From the NCBI RefSeq assembly GCF_004349105.1, contig NZ_SMLB01000005.1, positions 62,001-126,000 on the forward strand: DNA of 64,000 nt, written 5' to 3'. Under the pieces are notes generated by a model that worked only from the letters and a program-made list of their open reading frames with translations, had not been told where the DNA came from and made no database searches. Numbering within the stretch: position 1 is the stretch's first letter; each line of letters begins with the position of its first letter. Below are positions 42,727 through 52,659 of this stretch, in pieces. This stretch comes from Jiangella aurantiaca (GTDB lineage: Bacteria > Actinomycetota > Actinomycetes > Jiangellales > Jiangellaceae). Position numbers and translations under genes: made by a program.

Positions 42727-44427
42727 TTACGGGCGCCCACCGATCACGGTGAAGGTCTCGTCGGTGGTCGAGACCCGGCCGTACGGATCGGTGCTGCGCA
42801 CGACGACGGCGTGCTCGCCGTAGCGCAGGTCGCGGGGCAGCTCGAACGACCACAGGTGCGACGACGGCTCGGGGGCGGCCGGGCGCTCGCTGCCGGTGAG
42901 CGCCGACCGGAGCACGGAGATGTACGGGTCGTTCTGCGGCGCGAGGTGCGTCATCGGGCGGAACGGGCCGCCGTCGACGCTGACCTCGACGGTGTGCCGC
43001 TCGCCGCCGTCGAACACGTTCGCCGTCACCGTCGGGCGCGGCACGCCGGTGCCCGTCCAGTCGCGGGCATGGAACTGCACCGCCCCGGGCGCGAAGCCGG
43101 CCGACCCGCTCGGGCCGCCCGGGATGCGTACCTCGTCGCCCCAGCCGCCGTCGAACGTGAGCCGGATCCGGTAGTCCTGCGGCAGGCTGGCCGGCTTGAA
43201 CCGGGCCGAGTACTCGTTGCCGTCGAAGAACAGCTCGTAGTGGCCGTTCGGGTTGCCGTCCGCCATATCGGCGGCCTGGACGCCGCGCTCGTCCGTCGGG
43301 CCGGTGGTCCAGCCGCCGCCGCGCACCTCTGCCAGCACCTGGTGGTGGAAGTGCTCGGCGCCGAACCAACCGTCCTCGGGGCCGAGGTACATCTGCCAGC
43401 TGTTGCTGGTGTCGTGCCCGGAGATCGTGTATACGTGCTCGCGGTCCTGGAGGATGGCCAGCAGCTCCCTGATGTTGCCGGTGTTGGTGGCCGGCGACGT
43501 GGTCGCGTCGGTGGCCAGCGGGATGTGCGTCCCGATGACGATCAGCTTGTCGTCGGGCACGTAGCGCAGGTCGTTGCGCAGCCACTGCAGCTGCTCGTCG
43601 TTCAGGTAGCCGATGTAGCCGTGGTCCGGGCCCTGGTGCATGACGTTGTCCATGAGCACGAAGTGCACCTGGCCGTAGTCGAAGGAGTAGTCCGTCGGCC
43701 CGAACGTCTCCTTGTAGGTGTCGGTGGCATTCGCGTCGGTGGGCGCGTCGTAATCCTGGTCATGGTTGCCGGGCGTGTTCCACCACGGGATGCCGATCTG
43801 CGCGACCGCCTCGTTGTGGACGGGGAACAGGTCCAGCGGGTCGTTGACGACGTCGCCGACCGTGAGGCCGAACCTGGCGTCGGTGGTGCCGACCAGCGCC
43901 GCGATGACGTCGACGGCCATGTCCGCGACCTCGCCAGGGTTGCGGGTCTGCGGGTCGGCGAAGGCCAGCGCGGAGAACGTCTCGTCGACGGAGTCGTCGC
44001 GGTACATCGGGAAGTCGACCGACGCCGGCAGCGGGCCGGTCGGCTCGACGCCGCCGTAGCGCAGCTCGTAAGGGCTGCCGTCCGGGTAGTGCTTGTAGTA
44101 GAACTGCGGCAGCTGGACGTCGTCGACCGGCACCATCCAGCCTGCCGGCTTGCTGATGAAGATGACGGTCTGGTCGTCGACCACCAGGCTGTACCGGCCT
44201 CGGGCGTCGGTGCGCACGACGTCCCGGCCGTTCGACACTGACACGTCCGGCACGCCGGCCTCGCCGCCGTCGCGCTTGCCGTTGCGGTTGGCGTCGTCGT
44301 AGACGACACCGGTGGCGGTCTCGGTCTCGGCTGCGGTCTCGGCCCCGGCCAGGCCGAAGCCCGACGCGACCAGGCCGGTCACCGTCGCCGTGATGCCGGC
44401 ACCGAGAAGCCACGTGCGTCTCGCCAT
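42727..44427 (-). CDS. Secreted calcineurin-like phosphoesterase with N- and C-terminal accessory domains
   Basis: 566 residues. Signal peptide at the N-terminus with a twin Arg (ARRTWLLGAGITATVTGLVA), possibly Tat. Then an SdrD/B-like or metallophosphoesterase-N domain (GVVYDDANRNGKRDGGEAG), the metallophosphoesterase core (ALAFADPQTR, LTVGDVVND, NTPGNHDQDY, IGTHIPL, SGHDTSNSW) and a C-terminal metallophosphoesterase-C domain (from about 390). It is exported and hydrolyses a phosphoester, perhaps of teichoic acid or a phosphorylated metabolite. RBS GGAGGAATC before the ATG. It is downstream of a small membrane protein gene. Confidence 0.9.
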   Translation of the reverse strand: MARRTWLLGAGITATVTGLVASGFGLAGAETAAETETATGVVYDDANRNGKRDGGEAGVPDVSVSNGRDVVRTDARGRYSLVVDDQTVIFISKPAGWMVPVDDVQLPQFYYKHYPDGSPYELRYGGVEPTGPLPASVDFPMYRDDSVDETFSALAFADPQTRNPGEVADMAVDVIAALVGTTDARFGLTVGDVVNDPLDLFPVHNEAVAQIGIPWWNTPGNHDQDYDAPTDANATDTYKETFGPTDYSFDYGQVHFVLMDNVMHQGPDHGYIGYLNDEQLQWLRNDLRYVPDDKLIVIGTHIPLATDATTSPATNTGNIRELLAILQDREHVYTISGHDTSNSWQMYLGPEDGWFGAEHFHHQVLAEVRGGGWTTGPTDERGVQAADMADGNPNGHYELFFDGNEYSARFKPASLPQDYRIRLTFDGGWGDEVRIPGGPSGSAGFAPGAVQFHARDWTGTGVPRPTVTANVFDGGERHTVEVSVDGGPFRPMTHLAPQNDPYISVLRSALTGSERPAAPEPSSHLWSFELPRDLRYGEHAVVVRSTDPYGRVSTTDETFTVIGGRP

Positions 44428-44478
44428 GATTCCTCCGGTCGTCAGGGAGCACGGAGTTGCGAGACTTCACCCTGTCGG

Positions 44479-44501
44479 CGTCACCCCAACGTGAGGTGAC
44501 G
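44479..44501 (-). terminator. Hairpin terminator after the membrane protein gene
   Basis: CGTCACC (44479-44485) and GGTGACG (44495-44501), perfect arms, 24 bases after the stop of the minus-strand gene. Confidence 0.6.
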
Positions 44502-44525
44502 AACCCACGCACAACAGCAGAAGAG

Positions 44526-45152
44526 TTATGCCACCAGCACGACGCCGAATCCGGCGACCGCGAGCGCGACCAGCACGACGGTGGCGACCACCGACACCAG
44601 GCACAGATAGCCGGTGAACTGCAGCGACACTGGAAGGAACGGTGCCACGCGCGGCAGGTCGGAGAACCTGTCGAACAGGTCGCGGGTGAGCTGGACGCCG
44701 GCCCAGACGCCGCGGGCAGCCCGGCCCGCACCGCGCAATCCCGGCCCGGCCGATCGCACCTGGTGCAGCGCGTCGCCCGCCCGTGCCCACGCGCCGGCGA
44801 CGTCGTACGCCTCCGCGAGCTCGCCCGCCAGCTCGTCGACGGAGTCGACGGCGCGCATCAGCCGACGCCGCCGCCAGAGCACCCACAGGCCGGGCGCCGC
44901 GCCGGCCAGCGCCAGAGCCAGGAAGAACAGGCCGCCGTCACCACCCACCGCGAGGCCTTCGAGCGCCAGCACCAGCGCGGGCGTCAGCGGTAGCAGCCCG
45001 ACGACGAGCAGCGGGATCCTCGCCCGCCGGACCAGGACGGCGAGCGCGGCGGCCAGGTCGCGGATCACCCGCGCCCGCGTCTCACCGGCTGCCGCGGCCG
45101 CCGCCTCGGCCGTGCGCCGCCAGCGCTCGAACCGGCTCTCGTTCGTCGTCAT
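44526..45152 (-). CDS. Membrane protein of unknown function
   Basis: 208 residues. A charged N-terminus (NESRFERWRRTAEAAAAAAG) precedes two close transmembrane helices (IPLLVVGLLPLTPALVLALEGL; LFFLALALAGAAPGLWVLW), a long amphipathic central part and a C-terminal helix (TGYLCLVSVVATVVLVALAVAGFGVVLV). The ATG at 45152 was chosen because GTGTGAGG precedes it; the longer frame starts in the non-coding region. No family recognised. It stands alone between hairpin 44479-44501 and the deacetylase gene. Confidence 0.6.
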   Translation of the reverse strand: MTTNESRFERWRRTAEAAAAAAGETRARVIRDLAAALAVLVRRARIPLLVVGLLPLTPALVLALEGLAVGGDGGLFFLALALAGAAPGLWVLWRRRRLMRAVDSVDELAGELAEAYDVAGAWARAGDALHQVRSAGPGLRGAGRAARGVWAGVQLTRDLFDRFSDLPRVAPFLPVSLQFTGYLCLVSVVATVVLVALAVAGFGVVLVA

Positions 45153-45274
45153 GTGGGCCTCACACGGTCCGATGCGGGAGGAGCCAGCCGCTCGCCGAAC
45201 GAGTCGTCTCGCCGCGTCATGGGCGTAAGCGTGCCACATCGCCGCCGAGCATCACCGTGGCGCTGACCAACGCA

Positions 45275-46081
45275 TCAGGCGCGGGGAACGACGAACTCGT
45301 AGCCGGCGTCGAGCAGCGTCTCGATGATGGCCGGCAGTGCCTCGATGGTGCCGGCGCGGTCGCCGCCGCCGTCGTGGAGAAGGACGATCGCGCCCGGGTG
45401 GACCTGCTCGGCGACGTAGTCGTGGATGGCGCGGGCGCCGGGTTTGCGCCAGTCGCCGGGGTCGACGCTCCAGCCGAGCGGCACTTGGTCGAGCCCGGCG
45501 GCGATCTCGTTGACGTTCGCCGCGAAGTTGCCGCCGGGCGCCCGGAAGAACGGCACGTCGACACCGGAGACGGCGTCCTCGATGGCGTCCAGCGTGCCGC
45601 CGATCTCCTGCTCGATCACGTCCGGGTCGCGGTCGGGCAGCGAGGTGTCGTGGGTGATGGTGTGGTCGCAGAGCCGGTGGCCCTCGTCGGCGATCTCGCG
45701 GACCAGCCTCGGGTACAGCCGCGCCATCTCCCCGACGACGCAGAACGTGGCGGTGAGGTCGTACTCGCGGAGGATCCGCAGGACCTGCGGGGTCTGCTCC
45801 GGATGCGGGCCGTCGTCGAAGGTGAGGGCGACGGTGCGGCCGTCGCGGCCGTTCAGGCGGCGGGTGCCGGCGTCGTCCACTTCCGCGACCGGCGCAGTCC
45901 CGTTCTCGGCCGCCGGCACCAGCGAGAGCAGCCGGTCGGGGGTCTTGGGCGGCGCCTGCTGGGTGGTCTCGGCGGCGGCCGACCTGCTGCCGGGCGGCTC
46001 GCTGCGGGCGGCGCCGATGATGACGCCGACCATCAGGCAGAGAATCAGGGCAGCACGGAGTTCTCTGGACACCGGCACCAC
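45275..46081 (-). CDS. Secreted polysaccharide deacetylase (NodB homology)
   Basis: 268 residues. N-terminal signal/anchor (LRAALILCLMVGVIIGAARS), a Pro/Thr/Ala linker, then the NodB domain (about 80-265) with all five motifs: ALTFDDGPHPEQT (catalytic Asp), CDHTITHDTSL (metal His pair), FFRAPGGNF, DPGDWRKPG and IVLLHDGGGD (catalytic His). It removes acetyl groups from a glycan, probably peptidoglycan or a capsule polymer, outside the cell. No clear ribosome binding site; GTG start. Confidence 0.92.
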   Translation of the reverse strand: MVPVSRELRAALILCLMVGVIIGAARSEPPGSRSAAAETTQQAPPKTPDRLLSLVPAAENGTAPVAEVDDAGTRRLNGRDGRTVALTFDDGPHPEQTPQVLRILREYDLTATFCVVGEMARLYPRLVREIADEGHRLCDHTITHDTSLPDRDPDVIEQEIGGTLDAIEDAVSGVDVPFFRAPGGNFAANVNEIAAGLDQVPLGWSVDPGDWRKPGARAIHDYVAEQVHPGAIVLLHDGGGDRAGTIEALPAIIETLLDAGYEFVVPRA

Positions 46082-46257
46082 CCCGCTTCACTCAGGACGA
46101 ATCCGTCAGAACCCGGCAGGTGCGACGCTACCGGCGCAGCGCCGCAGACCCGGTGAGGCGCGCCGAATGCGCTTTCCGTCTCAGACCGCCCACCCTGTGG
46201 AGAACCACAGGGCGATCACGGCGGTGACCTTCATCGCGCCGGCCCGCCCGTATCCCG

Positions 46258-46263
46258 TACGGT
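46258..46263 (+). promoter_or_regulatory. -10 box for the first DedA gene (leaderless type)
   Basis: TACGGT, 6 bases before the GTG at 46270. Confidence 0.55.
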
Positions 46264-46269
46264 CGAGGC

Positions 46270-46950
46270 GTGAACATCCGCCTCTCCCCGGAAACCGAGC
46301 TGACCGGCCTGGCCGGCTGGGCCGTCGACCTCATGGACACCATGGGCGCGATCGGCGCCGGCATCGCCATCGCCGCTGAGAACCTGTTCCCGCCGCTGCC
46401 CAGCGAGGTGATCCTGCCGCTGGCGGGGTTCACCGCCAGCCGCGGCGACATGCACCTGGCGGCGGCGATCATCTGGACGACGGTGGGCTCGGTGGTCGGC
46501 GCGCTCATCTGGTACGCCGTGGGAGCGGCGGTGGGGCGCGACCGCACGCGGGGCATCCTCGCGAGGCTGCCGCTGGTCAAGATGGCCGACGTCGACAAGG
46601 CGGAGGCGTGGTTCGGCAAGCACGGCGTCAAGACCATCTTCTTCGGCCGGATGATCCCGATCTTCCGCAGCTTCATCTCCATCCCGGCCGGCGTCGAGCG
46701 GATGTCGCTGCCGGTCTTCCTGCTGTTCACGGCGCTCGGCAGCGCCATCTGGAACACCGTGTTCATCCTGCTCGGCTACCAGCTGGGGCAGAACTGGGAC
46801 GCCGTCGAGCAGTACGTCGGCATCCTGCAGTACGCGGTCATCGCGGCGGTGATCGTCGCGGTCGTGGCGTTCGTGGTGCTGCGCATCCGGTCGAACCGGC
46901 GCGACCGCGAGCGGGCCCGGCACCGGGTGCGCCGTCAGGAGCCGAGGTAG
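46270..46950 (+). CDS. DedA family membrane protein
   Basis: 226 residues, about five membrane segments. DedA signatures: AAENLFPPLPSEVILPLAGF, GSVVGALIWYAVGAAVGR and FFGRMIPIFRSFISIPAGVERM with the conserved RxxPxxR-like Arg pair. The family scrambles or flips lipid carriers such as undecaprenyl phosphate. The basic tail (RSNRRDRERARHRVRRQ) is cytosolic. It converges with a second DedA gene, 33 bases apart. Confidence 0.9.
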   Translation: MNIRLSPETELTGLAGWAVDLMDTMGAIGAGIAIAAENLFPPLPSEVILPLAGFTASRGDMHLAAAIIWTTVGSVVGALIWYAVGAAVGRDRTRGILARLPLVKMADVDKAEAWFGKHGVKTIFFGRMIPIFRSFISIPAGVERMSLPVFLLFTALGSAIWNTVFILLGYQLGQNWDAVEQYVGILQYAVIAAVIVAVVAFVVLRIRSNRRDRERARHRVRRQEPR

Positions 46951-46983
46951 CGCAGCACCGCCAGCACCCGGCGGCCGTCGCGG

Positions 46984-47670
46984 TCAGACCAGCTCCTGCG
47001 GCTTCTCGTCCGGTGACCCCTCCGCGCCGGACGCGGACTCGGTGGTCCCGGCCTGCTCGGCACGGCGCCGGTTGCGGACGCCGAGGCGGTGGCGGATCAG
47101 CTCGACCAACCCGGTGATGGACAGCGCGATGCCGAGCCCGACGCCGAGGCCGAGCAGCGGGTTGTCCTCGAACGCGTGCCCGCCGACGTAGCCGATCATG
47201 CCGGAGTAGGCGCCCCACGACAGCGCCGCGATGGCGTCGAAGAGGGAGAACTTCCGCAGCGGGTACTCGACCGTCCCGGCCGTGAGCGTGACCGCGGTCC
47301 GCCCGCCGGGAATGTACCGCGCGACGACGATGATCAGGCCGCCGCGCTCGTCGAGCATCCGTCCGGCCCAGGCGAACGTCGCGCCGGACCTCTTGCCGCC
47401 CTCGATGCGGTGTCTCACCCTGGTGCCCGCGGTGCGGCCGATGAAGTACGAGATGTGGTCGCCGACGAACGCGCCGGCCGCGGCGGCCAGGATGACGAAC
47501 AGCAGGTTCGGCACGCCGTCGGCCGCGGCGAACACGCCGGCCGTGATGACCAGCGACTCGCTGGGCACCGCCGGGAAGAAGGCATCGATGGCGGAGATGG
47601 CGAACAGCACCACGTAGACCCAGGGCGACCCCATGACGTCACGGGCTGCCTCGATGATCGCGTCGTTCAT
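46984..47670 (-). CDS. DedA family membrane protein, second copy
   Basis: 228 residues. Conserved DAFFPAVPSESLVITAGVFA, GDHISYFIGRTAG and VARYIPGGRTAVTLTAGTVEY match the DedA/SNARE-associated family, but a different subgroup from the copy at 46270. Four or five membrane helices. The acidic C-terminal tail (ESASGAEGSPDEKPQELV) is cytosolic. The ATG at 47670 was chosen because GGGGGACC precedes it and the protein then starts at the family N-terminus. Confidence 0.88.
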   Translation of the reverse strand: MNDAIIEAARDVMGSPWVYVVLFAISAIDAFFPAVPSESLVITAGVFAAADGVPNLLFVILAAAAGAFVGDHISYFIGRTAGTRVRHRIEGGKRSGATFAWAGRMLDERGGLIIVVARYIPGGRTAVTLTAGTVEYPLRKFSLFDAIAALSWGAYSGMIGYVGGHAFEDNPLLGLGVGLGIALSITGLVELIRHRLGVRNRRRAEQAGTTESASGAEGSPDEKPQELV

Positions 47671-47789
47671 GGTCCCCCGTGTCTCCGTTCGCCGAGTGGT
47701 CACCTCCGACCCTACGTGGCGCATGCACCGCGCACATGCGACCTCGGTCGGACGTCACCCCTGGACTTCCGTAGGGGTCTCCCCCGGCA

Positions 47790-50669
47790 TCAGTCCTGGA
47801 ACGCCTCCGGCGACGGGCACGAGCAGACCAGGTGCCGGTCGCCGTACGCGCTGTCGATGCGGCCCACCGGCGGCCAGTACTTGTCCTCGCGGCTGGCCGC
47901 CGACGGGTACACCGCGGTCTCGCGGTCGTACGGGTGCGACCAGTCCGCGACCAGCGATCTGGCCGTATGCGGCGCGTTGACCAGCGGGTTGTCGTCGGCC
48001 GGCCAGTCCCCGGCGGCGACGCGGTCGGCCTCGGCGCGGATCGCGATCATCGCGTCGCAGAACCGGTCCAGCTCGGTCTTGTCCTCGGACTCGGTCGGCT
48101 CGATCATCAGCGTGCCGGCGACGGGGAACGACATGGTCGGCGCGTGGAAGCCGTAGTCGATCAGCCGCTTGGCGACGTCGTCGACGGTGACGCCGGTCGC
48201 CTTGGTCAGTGGCCGCAGGTCGACGATGCACTCGTGCGCCACCAGCCCGCCGCGGCCGGTGTAGAGCACCGGGAAGTGGTCGCGCAGCCGCACGGCGACG
48301 TAGTTGGCGTTCAGCACCGCGGTCTGGGTGGCCAGCTTCAGCCCGGCCGGGCCCATCATCCGGATGTACGCCCACGGGATCGGCAGGATCGACGCCGACC
48401 CGAACGGCGCCGCCGCGATCGGCCCGACGCCGGTCGCCGGGCCTGCCTCCGGCAGTAGCGGGTGGTTCGGCAGGAACGGCGTCAGGTGCGCCCGCACGCC
48501 GATCGGGCCGACGCCGGGACCGCCGCCGCCGTGCGGGATGCAGAACGTCTTGTGCAGGTTGAGGTGGCTGACGTCGGCGCCGAACTCACCCGGCTTGGCG
48601 AGACCCACCAGCGCGTTGAGGTTGGCGCCGTCGACATACACCTGGCCGCCGGCCGCGTGCACCAGCCGAGCGATCTCGGTGATGCCCTCCTCGTACACGC
48701 CGTGCGTCGACGGGTAGGTGACCATGATCGCGGCGAGGCGGCCGTCGTGATCGTCGATCTTCGCCCGCAGGTCGTCGAGGTCGACGGTGCCGTCGTCGGC
48801 CGCCGCGACCACCACGACCCGCATGCCGGCCATGACCGCCGACGCCGCGTTGGTGCCGTGGGCGCTGGACGGGATGAGGCAGACGTCGCGCTGCTGGTCC
48901 CCGTTGGACCGGTGGAACGCCCGGATCGCCAGCAGCCCGGCCAGCTCGCCCTGCGACCCGGCGTTCGGCTGGATCGACACCGCGTCGTACCCGGTGACCG
49001 TGGCCAGCCAGCCCTCCAGCTGGCGGATCAGCGCGAGGTAGCCGTCGGCCTGCTCGACCGGCGCGAACGGGTGGATGCCGGCGAACCCGGGCCAGGTGAT
49101 CGGCTCCATCTCGGTGGCCGCGTTGAGCTTCATCGTGCACGAGCCGAGCGGGATCATGCCGCGGTCGAGCGCGTAGTCCTTGTCGGCGAGCTTGCGCAGG
49201 TAGCGCAGCATCGACGTCTCGGAGCGGTGCGTGTTGAAGACCGGGTGGGTGAGGTACGGGCTGTGCCGGCGCAGGCCCTCGGGGATGGCGACGGCGCCGC
49301 CGCCGGGCCGCATCGTCAGGCCGAATGCCCGCAGGACCTTCTCGATGTCGGCGTCGGTGGTGACCTCGTCGCAGGCGATGCGCACGTCGTCGCTGCCGGC
49401 CGGCCCGAGGTTGACGCCCAGCTCGGCGGCGTCGGCGACGACGGCGGACGCGCGGCCGGGCACCCGGGCCAGGACGGTGTCGAAGAACGCGTCGTGGACG
49501 ACCTCGACGCCGCCGGCCCGCAGCGCCGCCGCGAGCGCCGTCGCGTGGCCGTGCACCCGCGAGGCGATCTCGCGCAGCCCCTCGGGCCCGTGCCAGACGG
49601 CGTACATCGACGCGACGACGGCCAGCAGCACCTGCGCGGTACAGATGTTCGACGTCGCCTTCTCGCGGCGAATGTGCTGCTCGCGGGTCTGCAGCGCGAG
49701 CCGGTACGCCTGGGCGCCGGTACCGTCCTTCGAGACGCCGACCAGCCGGCCGGGCAGCCCGCGCTCCAGCCCGGCCCGGACGGCCATGTAGCCGGCGTGC
49801 GGCCCGCCGTACCCGAGCGGGACCCCGAACCGCTGCGACGACCCGACGACGACGTCCGCGCCGATCTCGCCGGGCGGCCTGAGCAGCGTCAGGGCGAGCA
49901 GATCGGCGGCGACGGTGACCAGCGCGCCCCGCTCATGCGCGGCCTCGACGACCGGCGCGAGGTCGCGGATCCGCCCGGACGCGCCCGGGTACTGGACGAC
50001 GAGACCGAACAGCTCGCCGTCGGGCAGTCCGCCGCCGGGCAGCCCTTCGTCGAGGTCGGCCACGACGACATCGATGCCCAGCGGCTCGGCCCGGGTCTGG
50101 ATGACGGCGATGGTCTGCGGCAGGCAGTCGGCGTCGACGACGACGGTGTCAGCGGTAGTGCCGCGGATGGACCGGCGCATCAGCGTCATCGCCTCGGCCG
50201 CCGCGGTCGCCTCGTCCAGCAGGCTGGCGTTGGCCGTCGGCAGCCCGGCGAGGTCGGACACCATGGTCTGGAAGTTCAGCAGCGCCTCGAGCCGGCCCTG
50301 CGAGATCTCCGGCTGGTACGGCGTGTACGCGGTGTACCAGGCCGGGCTCTCCAGCACCCGGCGGACGACCACCGGCGGCGTCACGGTGTCGTAGTAGCCG
50401 AGGCCGATCATCTGGGTGTGCCGCTGGTTGCGCCGCGACAGCGCCCGCAGCTCGTCCAGCGCCTCGGTCTCGGTGCTGGCCGGCGGCAGATCGAGCGCGC
50501 CGAGGTTGCGGATGGCATCGGGCACGGCCGCTTCGACGAGCGCATCGAGCGACTCGTACCCGACGGCGTCGAGCATCTTCGCGATCTCCTCGTCGCGCGG
50601 ACCGACGTGCCGGGCGACGAAGGGTGCCTCACTGGCCACGGAGGACAGTGGCTGGAACTGCTGGGACAT
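47790..50669 (-). CDS. gcvP: Glycine dehydrogenase (decarboxylating), P-protein
   Basis: 959 residues, a single-chain P-protein. The PLP lysine is near residue 705 in [69 protein letters not shown] and [17 protein letters not shown] are family signatures. It decarboxylates glycine and passes the methylamine to the H-protein lipoyl arm. GAGGAG lies 8 bases before the ATG, after the glycine riboswitch. gcvH is 6.6 kb away on the same strand; gcvT is not in the window. Confidence 0.97.
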   Translation of the reverse strand: MSQQFQPLSSVASEAPFVARHVGPRDEEIAKMLDAVGYESLDALVEAAVPDAIRNLGALDLPPASTETEALDELRALSRRNQRHTQMIGLGYYDTVTPPVVVRRVLESPAWYTAYTPYQPEISQGRLEALLNFQTMVSDLAGLPTANASLLDEATAAAEAMTLMRRSIRGTTADTVVVDADCLPQTIAVIQTRAEPLGIDVVVADLDEGLPGGGLPDGELFGLVVQYPGASGRIRDLAPVVEAAHERGALVTVAADLLALTLLRPPGEIGADVVVGSSQRFGVPLGYGGPHAGYMAVRAGLERGLPGRLVGVSKDGTGAQAYRLALQTREQHIRREKATSNICTAQVLLAVVASMYAVWHGPEGLREIASRVHGHATALAAALRAGGVEVVHDAFFDTVLARVPGRASAVVADAAELGVNLGPAGSDDVRIACDEVTTDADIEKVLRAFGLTMRPGGGAVAIPEGLRRHSPYLTHPVFNTHRSETSMLRYLRKLADKDYALDRGMIPLGSCTMKLNAATEMEPITWPGFAGIHPFAPVEQADGYLALIRQLEGWLATVTGYDAVSIQPNAGSQGELAGLLAIRAFHRSNGDQQRDVCLIPSSAHGTNAASAVMAGMRVVVVAAADDGTVDLDDLRAKIDDHDGRLAAIMVTYPSTHGVYEEGITEIARLVHAAGGQVYVDGANLNALVGLAKPGEFGADVSHLNLHKTFCIPHGGGGPGVGPIGVRAHLTPFLPNHPLLPEAGPATGVGPIAAAPFGSASILPIPWAYIRMMGPAGLKLATQTAVLNANYVAVRLRDHFPVLYTGRGGLVAHECIVDLRPLTKATGVTVDDVAKRLIDYGFHAPTMSFPVAGTLMIEPTESEDKTELDRFCDAMIAIRAEADRVAAGDWPADDNPLVNAPHTARSLVADWSHPYDRETAVYPSAASREDKYWPPVGRIDSAYGDRHLVCSCPSPEAFQD

Positions 50670-50753
50670 CGACGGAGCTCCTCGGACGGATATGGCGAGT
50701 CAGCTCCCCCTCTGTCGTCGTCGCTCGTCACGACGGCTTCAGAGTGGCCTCGC

Positions 50754-50843
50754 CTGACCGGTCCTTTCTGCCTGAGAGGTTGACGGGGATGTTGCCCCTT
50801 CGGCGCCTCGCACCCCGGGTGGTGCGAGAACTCTCCCGGTCAG
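50754..50843 (-). promoter_or_regulatory. Glycine riboswitch, single aptamer, upstream of gcvP
   Basis: Read on the minus strand: P1 CTGACCGG pairs with CCGGTCAG; in between are the conserved GGGAGAG, a GCGCCGAAGGGGCAA core and CTCTCAGGCAGAAAGGAC, the hallmark glycine aptamer sequences. Only one aptamer is seen. Downstream, CTCTG/CAGAG arms around a GTCGT-rich hairpin form the likely expression platform before the gcvP ribosome binding site (which overlaps GAGGAG). Glycine should turn gcvP on. Confidence 0.93.
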
Positions 50844-50849
50844 AGTCCA

Positions 50850-51219
50850 CAGCTCGCCGTCAGCATAGCTCGCCCCTGCCCGGCCTGCGACGCAGACGCG
50901 CCAGCTGGGCGGCCCGCGGCCGGCCGGGCCGCTGGGCGCCGGCCTCGGGGTCGACGCACCACATCGGTGGTGTGCGCTCGTGCCGGGCGGACCGGCCGAT
51001 GATGATCCGGGCGTGTTGACACCAACGTCAACAGTTGGCGCTGATGTCAACATGCCGCACCGGCAGACCAGCCCCTGATGGCGACGCGTGCCACCCGGCA
51101 CCACCGGCACCCGCCCGGACGACACCTCACCCGCCTTACGGCCGCTACGGCGGCACGAACGCACGGCATACGGCCCTCAGGCGAGTGACGTGTCCGCACG
51201 ACGCGTGACCGGGCTGGCC
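50850..51219. other. Intergenic stretch between the riboswitch and trkH
   Basis: No gene. Holds small dyads: CACCAC/GTGGTG near 50960-50975 and GTTGAC/GTCAAC near 51015-51032 with a third partial copy (TGTCAACAT) near 51045. These could be operator sites; their use is unknown. The gcvP promoter must lie on the minus strand in this area. Confidence 0.45.
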
Positions 51220-52659
51220 ATGGTCGACACGCACCGCGAAGCGCCGCCGACCGCCGGGCCGGTCCGTGTAGCGTGGCGTCTCGTGGGAGGGCTCCGCCTG
51301 CGTGGTGACCGTGGCGTTCCCGGCCGGCGAGCGCCGTTCCTGCGGCATCCGGCGCAGGTCGTCGTGGTGGCGTTCGCGGCGGCGGTCGCCGTCGGCACGG
51401 CGCTGCTCATGCTCCCGGCGGCGCGCGAGGGTTCCGGCTCCGCCTCGCTGCTCGAGGCCGCGTTCACGGCGACGTCGGCGGTGTGCGTCACCGGACTGGT
51501 GGTGGTCGACACACCGGACTACTGGTCGACGTTCGGCGAGGTGGTGATCCTGGGGCTCATCCAGGTCGGCGGCTTCGGGATCATGACGCTGGCGTCACTG
51601 CTGGTGGTGCTGGTGTCGCGCCGGATGGGCCTGCGCTCCCGGCTGACCGCGGCGGCGGAGACGAAGACGTTCGGTCTCGGCGACGTGCGCAGCGTGCTGG
51701 TGGGCGTGGCGAAGGTGAGCGTCACCGTGGAGCTGACGGTGGCCGCGATCCTGACCGTGCGGCTGGCGACGGCATATGACGAGCCGCTCGGCCGGGCCGT
51801 CTACCTCGGCGTCTTCCACGCGGTGTCGGCGTTCAACAACGCCGGGTTCTCGCTCCACAGCGACAGCCTCATGCGGTTCGTCACCGACCCCTGGGTCAAC
51901 CTGCCCATCTGCTTGGCGATCATCATCGGCGGCCTCGGATTCCCCGTCCTGCTGGAGCTGCGCCGTCACCTGCGCCGGCCGTGGCGGTGGAGCCTGCACA
52001 CCAAGATCACCGTCTGGGCGACGGGCGTCCTGCTGGTGAGCGGGACGGCCTTCGTCGCCATCAGCGAGTGGGGCAATTCGGCGACGTTCGGCCCGCTGGA
52101 CGGGCCCGGCCGGCTGCTCGCCTCGTTCTTCCACGCCGTCAACACCCGCACGGCCGGCTTCAACAGCCTCGACGTCGGCGCCATGACCGAGGGCACCTGG
52201 CTCGGCAGCGACGTGCTGATGTTCATCGGCGGCGGCAGCGCCGGCACAGCGGGCGGGATCAAGGTCACGACGTTCGCGCTGCTGCTCTTCGTCATCCTGG
52301 CCGAGGTGCGCGGCGAGGAGTCCGTGCACGTCTTCGACCGCAAGGTCGGGCCGCGTGCCCAGCGCCAGGCGCTGAGCGTCGCACTGCTGGCCGTGGCCGC
52401 CGTCGTGATCCCGACCGTGTTCATCCTCGAGGCCACCGACATGGCGCTGGACCAGGTGCTGTTCGAGGTCGTGTCCGCGTTCGCGACCGTCGGACTGTCA
52501 ACGGGCATCACCGCGGACCTGCCCGCCGGGGCGCAGGCTGCCATCATGGTGCTGATGTTCATCGGACGACTGGGGCCCATCACGTTCGCCAGCGCACTCG
52601 CGCTGCGGCAGCGGGGGCGCCGTTACGATCTCCCGGAAGCGAGGCCGATCATTGGCTAG
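51220..52659 (+). CDS. trkH: Potassium uptake protein TrkH/KtrB
   Basis: About 479 residues, eight or more transmembrane helices in four pore repeats with the selectivity-filter segments TSAVCVTGLVVVDT, SAFNNAGFSLH, NTRTAGFNSLD and SAFATVGLSTGIT (each with the filter Gly). It is the membrane channel of a Trk/Ktr potassium uptake system. The start is not certain: ATG 51220 is used here; GTG 51283, 8 bases after TAGCGT, is an alternative that begins nearer the conserved region. It overlaps trkA by 8 bases. Confidence 0.9.
   Translation: MVDTHREAPPTAGPVRVAWRLVGGLRLRGDRGVPGRRAPFLRHPAQVVVVAFAAAVAVGTALLMLPAAREGSGSASLLEAAFTATSAVCVTGLVVVDTPDYWSTFGEVVILGLIQVGGFGIMTLASLLVVLVSRRMGLRSRLTAAAETKTFGLGDVRSVLVGVAKVSVTVELTVAAILTVRLATAYDEPLGRAVYLGVFHAVSAFNNAGFSLHSDSLMRFVTDPWVNLPICLAIIIGGLGFPVLLELRRHLRRPWRWSLHTKITVWATGVLLVSGTAFVAISEWGNSATFGPLDGPGRLLASFFHAVNTRTAGFNSLDVGAMTEGTWLGSDVLMFIGGGSAGTAGGIKVTTFALLLFVILAEVRGEESVHVFDRKVGPRAQRQALSVALLAVAAVVIPTVFILEATDMALDQVLFEVVSAFATVGLSTGITADLPAGAQAAIMVLMFIGRLGPITFASALALRQRGRRYDLPEARPIIG

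Noticed and set aside
51014-51050. Third copy of the 66-bp element
   Set aside because: It shares only GTTGAC/GTCAAC words; the ACATCACGAGGATTACCC part is missing.
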